64,000 bases of DNA, from the NCBI GenBank assembly GCA_015060445.1, contig SUYL01000002.1, positions 62,001 to 126,000 on the forward strand, given 5' to 3'. The position numbers and the translations under genes are program-made. Each line of letters opens with the position of its first letter. Position 1 is the first letter of the stretch. This DNA comes from Bacteroidales bacterium (GTDB taxonomy: Bacteria; Bacteroidota; Bacteroidia; Bacteroidales; UBA932). The notes beneath the pieces were generated by a model. The model searched no databases and was not told the DNA's origin. It worked only from the letters and a program-made list of their open reading frames with translations. Shown piece after piece: positions 1 to 9,500 of this stretch.

Positions 1-476
1 AGTTCTTTTCTGGTATCTTCGCTCAAATCGTTTATAGCTTCAAGAGTGCTGGACTCCAGTTCCTCCATTTTACGTTTGATGCCATAGATTTCTTCGGAAA
101 TAACGGGTGTAATAAATACCATGCGTCGGACAGCTACAAATGCACGCATAATGCGTATGTTAATCTCAATGGCAACCTTGGATCTGAGAACGGAAGAAAG
201 CATTGCCACTCCCTCTTCAGTAAAGGCGAGTGTTCTATATCTATTACCCCCTCTTTTTGAGGTCGCAATTTGCGACCTTGAACTGTTTTCCAATAAGTTA
301 CACTCCTCATTTGTCAGTTCAAACATAAAATCTTCCGGGAATCTGTCAATATTTCTCCGTACAGATTCATTAAGTCTTTTTGTCTCTACTCCGTACATTT
401 TAGCCAGATCTCTATCAAGCATTACCTGTACACCTCTAATCTCATAAATGCAATTTCTTATCTCCTGCAATTCCAT
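1..476 (-). CDS. ORF6N domain-containing protein (3' end outside window)
   Basis: Not in the ORF track because it runs off the left edge; I translated it by hand. It starts at the ATG at 476 and stays open through position 1, giving 158 codons beginning MELQEIRNCIYEIRGVQVML. The stretches DRDLAKMYGVETKRLNESV, RNIDRFPEDFMFEL and AFTEEGVAMLSSVL are the conserved core of the ORF6N domain (about residues 8-95), a DNA-binding-like domain found in phage antirepressor-type proteins and in many chromosomal Bacteroidetes genes. A Glu/Ser-rich, probably coiled-coil stretch (EIYGIKRKMEELESSTLEAI) follows the domain. The function in the cell is not known for this group; a role in DNA binding is inferred from the family. 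No neighbouring phage genes are visible. A 9-bp inverted repeat lies inside the coding region (see separate entry). Confidence 0.9.
   Translation of the reverse strand, partial: MELQEIRNCIYEIRGVQVMLDRDLAKMYGVETKRLNESVRRNIDRFPEDFMFELTNEECNLLENSSRSQIATSKRGGNRYRTLAFTEEGVAMLSSVLRSKVAIEINIRIMRAFVAVRRMVFITPVISEEIYGIKRKMEELESSTLEAINDLSEDTRKE
260..278. repeat. Intragenic inverted repeat in ORF6N gene
   Basis: AGGTCGCAA-T-TTGCGACCT: perfect 9-bp arms around a single central base. It codes for the residues around SRSQIAT in the ORF6N protein. A perfect palindrome in a coding region is not expected by chance at this length and might be a binding site or a hairpin in the mRNA. Confidence 0.75.
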
Positions 477-692
477 ACTAAAATGATTTAGCAATTATGT
501 GCGCAAAGTGCAAAAAATATTCTTATTCCTATTTTTAAAAAAGAAAAACTTATGCCTGAAAAAGAAAATGTATGCGGTTTTTCACTTTTTTTGTATGAGA
601 ATTATAAATTTGATGTTACAAATCCACACCTTTTCCGTATTACTTGTGAAGGGAGGCGGAAAGAGGTGTTTTTCTCCCGACAGTTATTATAG

Positions 693-1205
693 ATGACAGC
701 GCAGGAACTGAATACAGAGTTTGTTGAGGTGAAGGATGCCGCATACAGGTATGCGGCGAGCATGCTCCATAACCGGGAGGAGGCGGAGGATCTGGTGCAG
801 GATCTGTACGAGAAACTCTGGGGGAGGAGACTCCTGGTGAGGAAGAAGGGGTTTGTGCCGCTGGTTATGGTGAGTGTGAGGAATATGTGTATGGATATTC
901 TCAGGGCAAGGAGGAGTGAAGAATTGTCGGGAAGAGAAGCGGAGGAGGAGTTCTTGTGGGAGGAGGAGAAGGAGAGGGAGGATATGGCGGCAATTGTGGA
1001 GAAACTGGTGGAGAGGTTGCCGCAGAGGGAGAGGGAGGCGTTCCATTTGAGGGTGGTTGAGGGGCTGGATTATGATGTGGTGGCCCAGATTGTTGGAGTT
1101 AATGAAAGTGCGGCAAGGATGGCCTGTTCAAGGGCCCGCAGTAAAATAAAGGAAGAACTGGTTAAAATTATGGATTATGGAGTGGAAAGAGAAAAGGACA
1201 GATGA
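693..1205 (+). CDS. ECF-type RNA polymerase sigma factor
   Basis: 170 aa sigma-70 family factor of the extracytoplasmic-function type, with only regions 2 and 4. Region 2 is visible at about residues 14-50 (AEDLVQDLYEKLW), region 4 at about 105-155 (LPQREREAFHLRVVEGLDY followed by an HTH, QIVGVNESAARMACSRARSK). It would direct RNA polymerase to a small set of target promoters. It is the first gene of a four-gene block and its 3' end overlaps the next ORF by 29 bp, the usual arrangement of a sigma factor with its membrane anti-sigma partner. Its coding sequence is unusually purine-rich (long runs of gag/agg codons). No TAnnTTTG promoter is evident in the AT-rich upstream gap, so it may depend on another element or autoregulate; that is inference. 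Confidence 0.9.
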   Translation: MTAQELNTEFVEVKDAAYRYAASMLHNREEAEDLVQDLYEKLWGRRLLVRKKGFVPLVMVSVRNMCMDILRARRSEELSGREAEEEFLWEEEKEREDMAAIVEKLVERLPQREREAFHLRVVEGLDYDVVAQIVGVNESAARMACSRARSKIKEELVKIMDYGVEREKDR

Positions 1206-1521
1206 GGTTTTGCAGCAGTATGTTGCCGCGCAGAGGCGGCAGACTGTGGAGGTGAAACTGAAGGACCGCAGAGCCGGAGAAGGGCTGTTGTGGGGATTCA
1301 GACCGGCGGTTGTGGCAAGGTATTCGGTTGCGGTGGCGGCATCGCTGGTGTTGGGGTTGTTTCTTCTGCTCAATGAGCCCCAAAAGGTGTATGGTTATAT
1401 TAATGAGGTTCCCGTTACAGACAAGGCCCGGGCGGTGGAACTCTCGCAGCAGATGTTTGAGGATCTGGCCCTGGGGATGGCTCCGGCAGAGGATGCATTG
1501 GATAATTTGTTGAAATTGTAA
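1177..1521 (+). CDS. Small single-pass membrane protein, candidate anti-sigma factor
   Basis: 114 aa. An N-terminal charged cytoplasmic stretch (residues 1-42, EWKEKRTDEVLQQYVAAQRR) is followed by one membrane segment (about 45-65, VVARYSVAVAASLVLGLFLLL) and a short periplasmic tail of about 48 residues. It overlaps the sigma factor gene by 29 bp in another frame, indicating translational coupling. Size, topology and position fit a minimal anti-sigma factor, but no FecR or zinc anti-sigma motif is visible, so the function is inferred from context only. The ATG at 1170 is in the sigma frame, so 1177 is the usable start. Confidence 0.7.
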   Translation: MEWKEKRTDEVLQQYVAAQRRQTVEVKLKDRRAGEGLLWGFRPAVVARYSVAVAASLVLGLFLLLNEPQKVYGYINEVPVTDKARAVELSQQMFEDLALGMAPAEDALDNLLKL

Positions 1522-1533
1522 TTTTTTGATGAT

Positions 1534-2304
1534 ATGAAAAAGTTTGTAGGTTTATTGTTGTTGGTTGCAGGAATTTTTGGTACTGCATTTAAGGCAGATG
1601 CGCAAGGGCTGAAATTGGGTATCCAGGGGATTACTTTTGAACCCGATACTGTGGTTAAGGAGAGTGTAAATTTCCATTCGGCAATTTCTGTAAAAAAGAA
1701 GGAGAAGAGTACAGCCCTTTATATTGGTGGTTCAAAGAGGTCTTCTATAAGGTTGTTTGAGTATGGCTGGAACATGTTGGACAAGGAGATTCCGGGGGAC
1801 TGGTTTGAGATAAACAACTGGAAATCGCAGCAGGTTACAATAAATCCCTTTAATGTGAGCATTACAAATGCCAAGGGGAATGTAGGGCTTTCAATGGCCC
1901 TGGGTCTGAGGGCTAACAACTACAGGTTTGAGAGTGCTTATACAATGGAAGAGGTTGGTGGAGTGGTAAATCCTGTGCCTATTGAGGGGAGAATTAAGAA
2001 GACAAAGTTTACAACTGCAGCAATTCATATTCCGGCAGAGTTTACAATTGGAAAGCCATCCAGATTTGCCGTGTCAATGGGAGGTTTTGCAGATGTGGTT
2101 TTCAACTCCCATACCAAAATAAAATACAGGGGAGGGAGCAAGGATAAGGCGAGGGATTTCCCGGTTAACTTCCTGCAGTACGGATTCAGCGCAAGAGTAT
2201 CGTGCAAATATGTCTCCATCTACTGCAACTGGTATCCCGGTGGAATCTTCAAGAATGGCCGTGGCCCTAAAATGGATGTCTGGAGCATTGGTATAGGATT
2301 ATAA
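1534..2304 (+). CDS. Secreted outer-membrane-barrel-like protein
   Basis: 256 aa with a signal peptide (residues 1-23, cleavage likely after KADA) and a mature part rich in alternating beta-strand patterns ending in an aromatic/hydrophobic strand (MDVWSIGIGL), as in small outer-membrane beta-barrels. I do not recognise a named family beyond a resemblance to the PorT/OMP_b-brl group. It follows the anti-sigma candidate by 12 bp and precedes the DUF4252 gene by 11 bp, so it is almost certainly co-transcribed with them. It may be an envelope component controlled by the upstream ECF sigma factor. Confidence 0.75.
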   Translation: MKKFVGLLLLVAGIFGTAFKADAQGLKLGIQGITFEPDTVVKESVNFHSAISVKKKEKSTALYIGGSKRSSIRLFEYGWNMLDKEIPGDWFEINNWKSQQVTINPFNVSITNAKGNVGLSMALGLRANNYRFESAYTMEEVGGVVNPVPIEGRIKKTKFTTAAIHIPAEFTIGKPSRFAVSMGGFADVVFNSHTKIKYRGGSKDKARDFPVNFLQYGFSARVSCKYVSIYCNWYPGGIFKNGRGPKMDVWSIGIGL

Positions 2305-2315
2305 TTTCTTGGAAT

Positions 2316-2795
2316 ATGAAAAGGTATATATTGCTTGTTATGGCTTTTCTGTGGTGCGGTTATGCCATTGGACAAAGCCAGGGTTTCATGGAGGTGTACC
2401 GGCAGGCAGGTCAGGTGCTCAAGGAGGGTGATGCCGGAATTACCACAACAGAGGTTTCGGGAAAAATGCTGCAGGAGTTGCTCCCTTCAAAGGCCAAGGA
2501 GAGTTTCCATGTGGTGAACAGGATAGACAATATCCGCCAGATAAAATTTGCCACTTCGTCGGGAAAAGAGTTGTACAACAGAATTGACTCCTTGGCGGTA
2601 AATGGGGGAATTTATGAACAGATGTCAATCATAAATGTTGACGGGCAGAGGGTTTCCGTTTACAAGGCACCGTATGGGACTCTCAAGAGTGAGTATCTGA
2701 TACTCATTTCAAAGGATGATGCGGCGTTGGTGTGTGATATTGTGGGGAATATAAGCATGAAGGATATAATGGGGCTACTGTACGGGAAGCAGTAG
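2316..2795 (+). CDS. DUF4252 domain-containing exported protein
   Basis: 159 aa; signal peptide residues 1-19 (MAFLWCGYAIGQ end). The mature protein (VNRIDNIRQIKFATSSGKEL; VYKAPYGTLKSEYLILISKDDAALVCDIVGNI) matches the pattern of DUF4252, a family of small exported Bacteroidetes proteins often found next to ECF sigma factors and their membrane partners. Function unknown. It is the last gene of the sigma/anti-sigma/OMP block; the next gene has its own promoter. Confidence 0.8.
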   Translation: MKRYILLVMAFLWCGYAIGQSQGFMEVYRQAGQVLKEGDAGITTTEVSGKMLQELLPSKAKESFHVVNRIDNIRQIKFATSSGKELYNRIDSLAVNGGIYEQMSIINVDGQRVSVYKAPYGTLKSEYLILISKDDAALVCDIVGNISMKDIMGLLYGKQ

Positions 2796-2862
2796 CGGGT
2801 TAATGTAGGTGAAATGATGTCCATATGGGGCCGGGAGGCTTGATATGGGCATCTTTTTTTTG

Positions 2863-2870
2863 TATATTCG
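2863..2870 (+). promoter_or_regulatory. Bacteroidetes -7 element (TATATTCG) for peroxiredoxin gene
   Basis: TATATTCG followed by CACAAA, preceded by a T-run that could supply the -33 TTTG. It lies 27 bp before the peroxiredoxin ATG and is a TAnnTTCG variant of the Bacteroidetes consensus TAnnTTTG. The same TATATTCGCACAAA string precedes tadA. Confidence 0.6.
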
Positions 2871-2896
2871 CACAAACTTTAAAAACGATTTCAGAT

Positions 2897-3568
2897 ATGG
2901 AAAACAATAACACTTGCTGGACAATGCCGCGCATTGGCGACCAGGCCCCTGAGTTCAGGGCAATGACTACACACGGAAAACTCAATTTCCCACAGGATTA
3001 TGCAGGAAAATGGAAAATACTTTTCAGCCATCCTGCAGATTTTACACCGGTATGTACAACAGAGTTCATCTCTTTTGCAAAGATGCAGAAGGAGTTTGAG
3101 GAACTCAATACACAGTTGGTGGGTCTCTCAGTGGATAGCCTCAGCAGCCATATTGCATGGGTTAGGAACATTGAGGAGAAAATTGAGTGGGACGGCAATA
3201 AAAATGTGAAGATAGGCTTCCCGATAATTGTAGATTTGAGCAAGGCGGTTTCAAAACTTTACGGTATGATTATGCCGGGAGAGGCCAACAATGCCTGTGT
3301 GAGGGCGGTATTCTTCATTGACCCTGCAGACAAGATACGTGCAATTATCTATTACCCGTTGGTACTTGGCCGCAATTTTGAGGAGATAAAGAGGGTGATT
3401 GTAGGGTTGCAGACTGCAGATAAGCATGATGTTGCCCTCCCTGCAAACTGGACTCCCGGTAAGGAGGTGGTTCTCCATTATCCTACCACCACAGAGGATG
3501 TTGAGAAGAGGTGTGCCGAGGAAGGGATTACCTGCAGCGACTGGTATTTGTGTACCAGGAATTTGTAA
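2897..3568 (+). CDS. Peroxiredoxin (AhpC/TSA family, Prx6/archaeal-type)
   Basis: 223 aa from the ATG at 2897; the ORF-track start at 2825 lies upstream of the promoter element and is rejected. It reduces hydrogen peroxide and organic peroxides in the cytoplasm. The peroxidatic cysteine is C53 in DFTPVCTTEF. The C-terminal part HYPTTTEDVEKRCAEEGITC with three more cysteines resembles the archaeal/bacterial Prx6-type enzymes whose C-terminal cysteines act as resolving residues. It has its own promoter and stands between the DUF4252 gene and a serine hydrolase gene, so it is probably a single-gene unit. Confidence 0.92.
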   Translation: MENNNTCWTMPRIGDQAPEFRAMTTHGKLNFPQDYAGKWKILFSHPADFTPVCTTEFISFAKMQKEFEELNTQLVGLSVDSLSSHIAWVRNIEEKIEWDGNKNVKIGFPIIVDLSKAVSKLYGMIMPGEANNACVRAVFFIDPADKIRAIIYYPLVLGRNFEEIKRVIVGLQTADKHDVALPANWTPGKEVVLHYPTTTEDVEKRCAEEGITCSDWYLCTRNL

Positions 3569-3635
3569 TGCAGTGGATATTTTTGGGGATTTTACGGTGG
3601 AGAGTCGTCTATAACGGGTGATAAAAGGAAAGCGT

Positions 3636-4817
3636 ATGAAAAATTTTGTAAAGACACTTCTTGTATGTGCTGCAGTGTTTGCAGTATCGTGCAGTTCCTC
3701 TGAACAGGAAACTCCGGAAATTCCGTTACAGCCTGAGCCTGATGTTGCACAGGAACTTGATGCCATAATGAAACGTTACAGTGCCGTAGGATTGGCGGTA
3801 GCAGTAGTGGATGAGGGGAAGATTGTTTATGAAAACACCTTGGGCTTTAAGGATCTTGAAGCAAAAACTCCATGGGAGAAAACAGATGTGCTGAGGATTG
3901 CTTCCATTTCAAAGTCTTTTGTTGCAACATCCATCCTTCAACTTGTGGAGCAGGGAAAATTGGGCCTTGATTCAGATGTCTCAGAGATTATGGGATTCGT
4001 TGTAAGGAATCCAAAGTATCCGGAGACTCCAATTACCGTAAGGATGCTGTTGTCGCATACTTCAAGCATGAGTGATGCAAACGGTTATTTCACTTTGGAC
4101 AATCTTAACAGGGAAACTTCCCGAACATGGGAAAAGGCATGGAACGGTTATGAGCCCGGGAGCAAATACCAGTATTGTAATTTGGGCTATAATACTCTTG
4201 GTGCCATTGTTGAGAAAGTGAGTGGAGAGAGGTTTGACAAATATGTCTCAGACCATATTTTAAAACCGCTTGGCGTTTATGCGCACCATAATGTGCATGA
4301 ACTGGATGCCTCAAGATTTGTAGGTATCTATACTTTCAATGCTTCCAACAGCTCCTATAAGAAATCTGATGCCTATCCTTCAATAGAAGATGCATTTGCA
4401 GATTACAGGATGGGATACTCTACCCCTGTTTTTTCACCAACAGGAGGGCTGAAGATTTCTGTGGGTGGTTTGGCCAAAGTTATGATGATGCATATGAATA
4501 TGGGTACACTTGGTGGAGTAAAAATTTTGACTCCCCAGAGTTGTGAAATGATGCAAAGTGAGATTACCCCTACAAACTATGAGGGGGAACGTTATGGCAT
4601 GGCCCTTCTCCGTACCAATGACCTGCTGGGCGGTCATAGGCTTGTAGGGCACGATGGGCTGGCTTTGGGGGCCCATACCGCAATGTTCTGGCATCCGGAA
4701 CAGAAGTTCGGTTTTGTAATAATGACCAACGGCTGTAATGCCAAAACAGACAAAGTGTTTGCAAATATCCTTTGTGAATCTGCGGAGTGTCTTTATAAGA
4801 ATATCATCAACAGGTAA
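3636..4817 (+). CDS. Serine hydrolase (beta-lactamase/class C-like) lipoprotein
   Basis: 393 aa from the ATG at 3636 (the ORF-track start is a GTG 18 bp upstream). The N terminus is a lipoprotein signal with lipobox AVSC (C19). Catalytic signatures of the beta-lactamase/transpeptidase-like fold are complete: S-x-x-K as SISK (S90, K93), the Y-x-N motif in YQYCNLGYN, and H-x-G as HDG in VGHDGLALG. Family members are D-alanyl peptidases, esterases or peptide hydrolases; the substrate cannot be told from sequence. It would be anchored at a membrane facing the periplasm. A strong terminator follows. Confidence 0.9.
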   Translation: MKNFVKTLLVCAAVFAVSCSSSEQETPEIPLQPEPDVAQELDAIMKRYSAVGLAVAVVDEGKIVYENTLGFKDLEAKTPWEKTDVLRIASISKSFVATSILQLVEQGKLGLDSDVSEIMGFVVRNPKYPETPITVRMLLSHTSSMSDANGYFTLDNLNRETSRTWEKAWNGYEPGSKYQYCNLGYNTLGAIVEKVSGERFDKYVSDHILKPLGVYAHHNVHELDASRFVGIYTFNASNSSYKKSDAYPSIEDAFADYRMGYSTPVFSPTGGLKISVGGLAKVMMMHMNMGTLGGVKILTPQSCEMMQSEITPTNYEGERYGMALLRTNDLLGGHRLVGHDGLALGAHTAMFWHPEQKFGFVIMTNGCNAKTDKVFANILCESAECLYKNIINR

Positions 4818-4844
4818 AACGCAACGTTTATATGGTTATATGCA

Positions 4845-4880
4845 AGCCCCTGCTTCCTGAGAGTAGCAGGGGCTGTTTTT
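4845..4880 (+). terminator. Rho-independent terminator after serine hydrolase gene
   Basis: Perfect 10-bp stem AGCCCCTGCT / AGCAGGGGCT with a 10-nt loop, followed by GTTTTT. Confidence 0.9.
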
Positions 4881-4985
4881 ATAAAGAAAATTAATAATTG
4901 GGAATCAAATATGCAAAAAATGTATAAAATTGATATATTTGAAGTTTGAAAACAGAAATTAGTAAACCAATTCAAGTTTAAAGGG

Positions 4986-5528
4986 ATGGACAATATAGGC
5001 AAATTGAGAGATGAATGGGGCGACAGGCTGCATCTGTTTGCATATTCATATGTCCATTCTCATGTGGTGGCGGAAGATCTGGTGCAGGATGTGTTTCTGA
5101 AGTTGCTGGAACATAACATTGATATATCTGAATACAACAATATTGGTTCCCTTTTATATACCATCCTGAAGAACAGGTGCCTGGATTACATTAAGCACAA
5201 GATGGTTGAGGAGAATCATATGCAGGATGTGGTTGATGCCAATTATCTTATGGCAAACAGGTATGCATTGGAGGATGAGTCCATTAAGATCATCACCGAC
5301 AATGAAATTCATAAAATTTTAAGGGATGCCATTGCCGCCCTTCCGGATACTACCAGGGATATATTCATTCTCAGCAAATTCAAGGATAAAAAATATCAGG
5401 AGATAGCAGACCTGTACGGGATATCTGCCAGACAGGTGGAGTATCATATTTTCAAGGCTATGTCACTGCTGAAAGAGAGGATGGGCAAATACTATCTTCT
5501 TGTCATTTTCTTTCCGGGGCTTTTCTAG
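4986..5528 (+). CDS. ECF-type RNA polymerase sigma factor (FecI-like, SusC/D-associated)
   Basis: 180 aa. Region 2 at about residues 10-75 (HVVAEDLVQDVFLKLLEHN, LKNRCLDYIKHK), region 4 at about 105-165 (AALPDTTRDIFILSKFKDKKY, then HTH EIADLYGISARQVEYHIFKA). This is the Bacteroidetes ECF subgroup that pairs with FecR-type anti-sigma factors and switches on a neighbouring SusC/SusD pair when the transporter signals through its STN domain. It lies directly upstream of fecR, susC and susD in the same orientation, so its targets are very probably these genes. Confidence 0.93.
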   Translation: MDNIGKLRDEWGDRLHLFAYSYVHSHVVAEDLVQDVFLKLLEHNIDISEYNNIGSLLYTILKNRCLDYIKHKMVEENHMQDVVDANYLMANRYALEDESIKIITDNEIHKILRDAIAALPDTTRDIFILSKFKDKKYQEIADLYGISARQVEYHIFKAMSLLKERMGKYYLLVIFFPGLF

Positions 5529-5579
5529 TCTCATATTCATTTTTTTTGGGATTTTATATTGTATTGTCGTCTTATTATT

Positions 5580-6530
5580 ATGATGATGAGGGAAACTGTT
5601 TTAAAATTTATAGAAAGGAAGGCTTCTGCCCAGGAGCAGAGGGAGGTCCTTGCATGGATAGAGTCCAGTGAGGAGAATCGCAGAGAGTTTGCCAGGCTCA
5701 AGAATTTGAGTGTGGCAATGGATATAATAGCAATGGAGCATAAAGAGAAGAGGAGTTCATTAAAACGCCTCCTTTTCTGGACAGCAAGGGTTGCAGCCAT
5801 CCTGGTTGCCTCTGTTTCTGTATTCCTGTTGGGAGAATATGTGCAGGAACACAAATTCAGGAAGAGGGCATCGGAGCAGTTTACAGAGATTACTGCCCCA
5901 TATGGGGAGGTTCTCCACTTCAATCTTCCCGACGGTTCCAAAGTTATCCTTAACAGCGGGTCCACCCTCAAATTCTCAAAGTTGTTCAATGACGGGAGCA
6001 GGGATGTACAGTTGTCGGGAGAAGGATATTTTGAAGTGAAGAAAGATGATCAGCGTTTTAATGTGGTATATCCTATAGAGAACCCTATTTTTAAATTGAG
6101 TGTATTGGGTACAACTTTCAATATCTCTTCTTATCCCGACAATAAGAATGTAGTTACTACCCTGTATGAAGGGGCAATTGAGATTGAGGACCTGAATACT
6201 CAGGAGAATTTCCGTTTGAAACCCCGATATCAGCACATTTATGAAATGAGTACAGGTGTCTCTACAGTGGAGCCTTTTACAGAGACTTACAGGTGGACAG
6301 ACAAATATGTTGTAGCAAACGGTGAAGACATCTCAACATTTACCAGGAGACTGGAGGATATTTTTAATGTGAAAATCATAATTGACAATGATCTTGTAGG
6401 CAATTGCAGCTACAGCGGTGCCCTTTATGGAGGTTCCCTCCAGCAGATTCTTGACAACATGACTTATGTATCCCCTATAACATACTCAATCAAGGACAGC
6501 GGCAAGACCATCATTATTGAGGCCAAATAA
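5580..6530 (+). CDS. FecR family anti-sigma factor
   Basis: About 316 aa from the first of three consecutive ATGs at 5580; the ORF-track start at 5559 is a TTG. N-terminal cytoplasmic sigma-binding part (residues 1-60, FIERKASAQEQREVLAWIES), one membrane segment (about 63-85, RVAAILVASVSVFLLGEYV), then the periplasmic FecR domain (ITAPYGEVLHFNLPDGSKVILNSGS) and a C-terminal DUF4974-like domain (FTRRLEDIFNVKIIID). It holds the upstream ECF sigma factor inactive until the SusC-type receiver contacts it in the periplasm. 28 bp separate it from susC. Confidence 0.93.
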   Translation: MMMRETVLKFIERKASAQEQREVLAWIESSEENRREFARLKNLSVAMDIIAMEHKEKRSSLKRLLFWTARVAAILVASVSVFLLGEYVQEHKFRKRASEQFTEITAPYGEVLHFNLPDGSKVILNSGSTLKFSKLFNDGSRDVQLSGEGYFEVKKDDQRFNVVYPIENPIFKLSVLGTTFNISSYPDNKNVVTTLYEGAIEIEDLNTQENFRLKPRYQHIYEMSTGVSTVEPFTETYRWTDKYVVANGEDISTFTRRLEDIFNVKIIIDNDLVGNCSYSGALYGGSLQQILDNMTYVSPITYSIKDSGKTIIIEAK

Positions 6531-6558
6531 GACATAACACACTAAAATAATAATATCT

Positions 6559-9500
6559 ATGAAGTTTAACCTATTAAAAACAATTGGAGTTATAGTTCTA
6601 ACTCTTTGTTTGTCTGTCTTGTGTACAGAGTCCTATGCGCAAGATACAGGCAAAATTAAAATAACACTTGATGCAAACAACATGAGTGTTAAACAAATTC
6701 TGGATAAAGTGGAGAAAGATTACGGTGTGAGATTTTTCTACGACGAAAAGAATTTGAATGTAAATGATTCAAAAACTTTAAAACTCAGCAATGCAACCCT
6801 TGAGGAGTTTGTGAAAGCCCTTTTCAATGGCAAGGCCGAGTATACAACTTCTGCAGGTGGTGTTGTTACTTTGAGGAGAACTGCAGTGCAGGCAGACAAT
6901 GCTGTAAGACAAGTTACCGGTACAGTTTCAGATAATAGCGGAGAGCCTGTAATTGGTGCATATGTATTGATTCAGGGTACAACTGACGGTACATCTACTG
7001 ATGCTGACGGTAAATACCAGATAAATGCCCCTGCAAATGCAACCCTTGAGTTTTCACTTATGGGTATGAAAAACGTTGCAGTTGCTGTAAACGGCAAGGC
7101 AGTCATTGATGTTGTTATGGAGGAGGACTCTCAGATACTTGAAGATGTTGTAGTAACAGCAATGGGTATCAGGAAAGAGAGAAAGGCATTGGGATATTCT
7201 GTAACTGAGTTGAAGTCTGAGGAGATTTTGAAGAACAAGCAGACTAACGTTGTAAACTCATTGGCAGGTAAGATTGCCGGTGTGAATGTAACACAAGGTT
7301 CAGGTGCTGCAGGTGCAGGTTCTGCAATTATCATCCGTGGTGGTAACTCTGCAGATGAGAGCCGTGACAACCAGCCTTTGTTTGTAGTTGACGGTATCAT
7401 TTATGACAACTCGTCCCCTAATGGAGGAAACTCCGGTTCTGACGGTGTGACATCAAGTGCTACAACATTCTCTAACCGTGTTATGGATATCAACCCTGAG
7501 GATATTGAGAGCATGTCTGTTCTGAAAGGTGCTGCCGCTGCTGCCCTTTATGGCTCACGTGCTGCTGACGGTGTTGTCCTTATTACAACCAAAAGAGGTA
7601 CTGAAGACGGAACAGTTAAAGTTAACTTCTCATCAAAATATTCGTATTCACATGTTGCTTCAACTCCTGAGATTCAGTCGGAGTATGGAAGAGGTGTATA
7701 TAATATGAACGGATTGTTGTTGTTGGAAGGTGAGATGTCTTCATGGGGTGAGAGAATTAAGGGTAATGTATACGACAACGTTGCAGATTTCTTCCAGGGA
7801 AGTTCAGTTTTTGACAACAGTTTCAGCGTAGCCGGAGGCCATAAGAACGGCAATTACTATTTGTCTGCTTCACGATACGACCAGGAGGGTCTTATCCCTG
7901 GTACAGGATATGACAAGACCACTTTCCGTTTCAATGGCGAGCAGAAATACGGCAAACTTACTGTAGGTGCCAATGTATCATATACCGTTGCAAATACCGA
8001 CAAGACCCTTACTTCTGCCGGTTTGTACGATGGTGGCGGTAACGGTACCATGAATGCAATGTACGGTTGGCCACGCAGTGAGAATATGTCGCACTATTTG
8101 AATGAGGACGGTACAAAATATTACATGTTCCCTTCTCTTCTTCCTGAGAACCAGATGGAGAACCCATACTGGATTATCAACAAGAACAGGATGACCGACA
8201 AGAATGAGCGTACAACAGGTGCTGTAACAGCAAGTTACAAATTTGCCGAGTGGCTGGACTTGTCGTATAGGATGGGTGTTGACTCATATACCAATGATGC
8301 ATACACTTATATTGCTCCAGAAGGTAACGTGAGCAAGGTTTATCAGAACGGACGTTTGAGCAAATCAACAATCAAATACAATTATTTGAATACCAACCTG
8401 ATGTTGAACTTCCACAAGACTTGGGGAGACTTTGATGTGGCAGCCCTTGTAGGTACTGCAACAGAGAATACAGAGTATGAGACCAAAGTTATGTGGGGTC
8501 ATGATTTCAATGTGCCTGGAACAATATCATTTGAGAATATTCTTAAAGAGAACAGGGAGTTCAGTGAGAGAGTATCCCAGAAACGCCTTGTAGGTACTTA
8601 TGGTGAGATAAGGGCTTCATGGAAAAATATGGTATATTTGACTGTAACCGGCCGTAATGACTGGACCTCAACATTGCCTGTAAACAACCGCTCTTATTTC
8701 TACCCTTCTGTTTCAGGTTCATTTGTATTTACAGAAGTATTGCCTAAGAATGATATCCTTACATTCGGTAAAGTACGTGCTTCATGGGCAGAGGTAGGTA
8801 AAGATACAGACCCTTATGCAACCAATACATCAATGTGGGCAACCCAGATAGTTAACGGTAACTTTATTGGTATCGGTAACTATTGGGAGGCAGGTCACAG
8901 ATTCCTTAAACCTGAGAAACAGAGAGCATGGGAGGTTGGTGCAGAGTTGAAGTTCTTCAACGGAAGACTGGGAATTGACTATACCTACTACCAGTCAGAG
9001 ACACATAACCAGATTGCAGCACCTCGTCTTGCACAATCTACCGGTTACATCATGTTTGCAATGAACTCAGGTTCTGTAAAGAACAAGGGTATGGAGTTGA
9101 TGATTACCGGAACTCCTGTTGAGACCAAGAACTTCGGATGGGACATCACATTGAACATGGCCGGAAACCGTGGTACACTGGGTGATTTCATTGATGGTAT
9201 CAACTTTATGAAAGTTACCGATGCACAGGTTGGTGGTGTAATGTCTGCTTCAATTGCCAATGGCGGTGCATTCTTGGGTCTGATAGGTGAGAAATGGGTA
9301 AGGGAGAAAGATGAGAACGGCAAGGAGATTGCAGATGGCCGTTACCTTGTTGATCCTGCAACAGGATTGTACAAATTGTCGGGACAGGACAATGTTGTGG
9401 CAAACCGTGAACCTAAATTTACAGGTGGTCTTACAAATACATTCCGTTGGAAAGATTTGTCATTCTCATTCCTTTTGGATTTCCGCGTAGGTGGTGACAT

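Noticed and set aside
499-696. 65-aa plus-strand ORF before the first sigma factor gene
   Set aside because: Lies in AT-rich intergenic DNA, Lys/Phe-rich low complexity, overlaps the sigma start, no family features.
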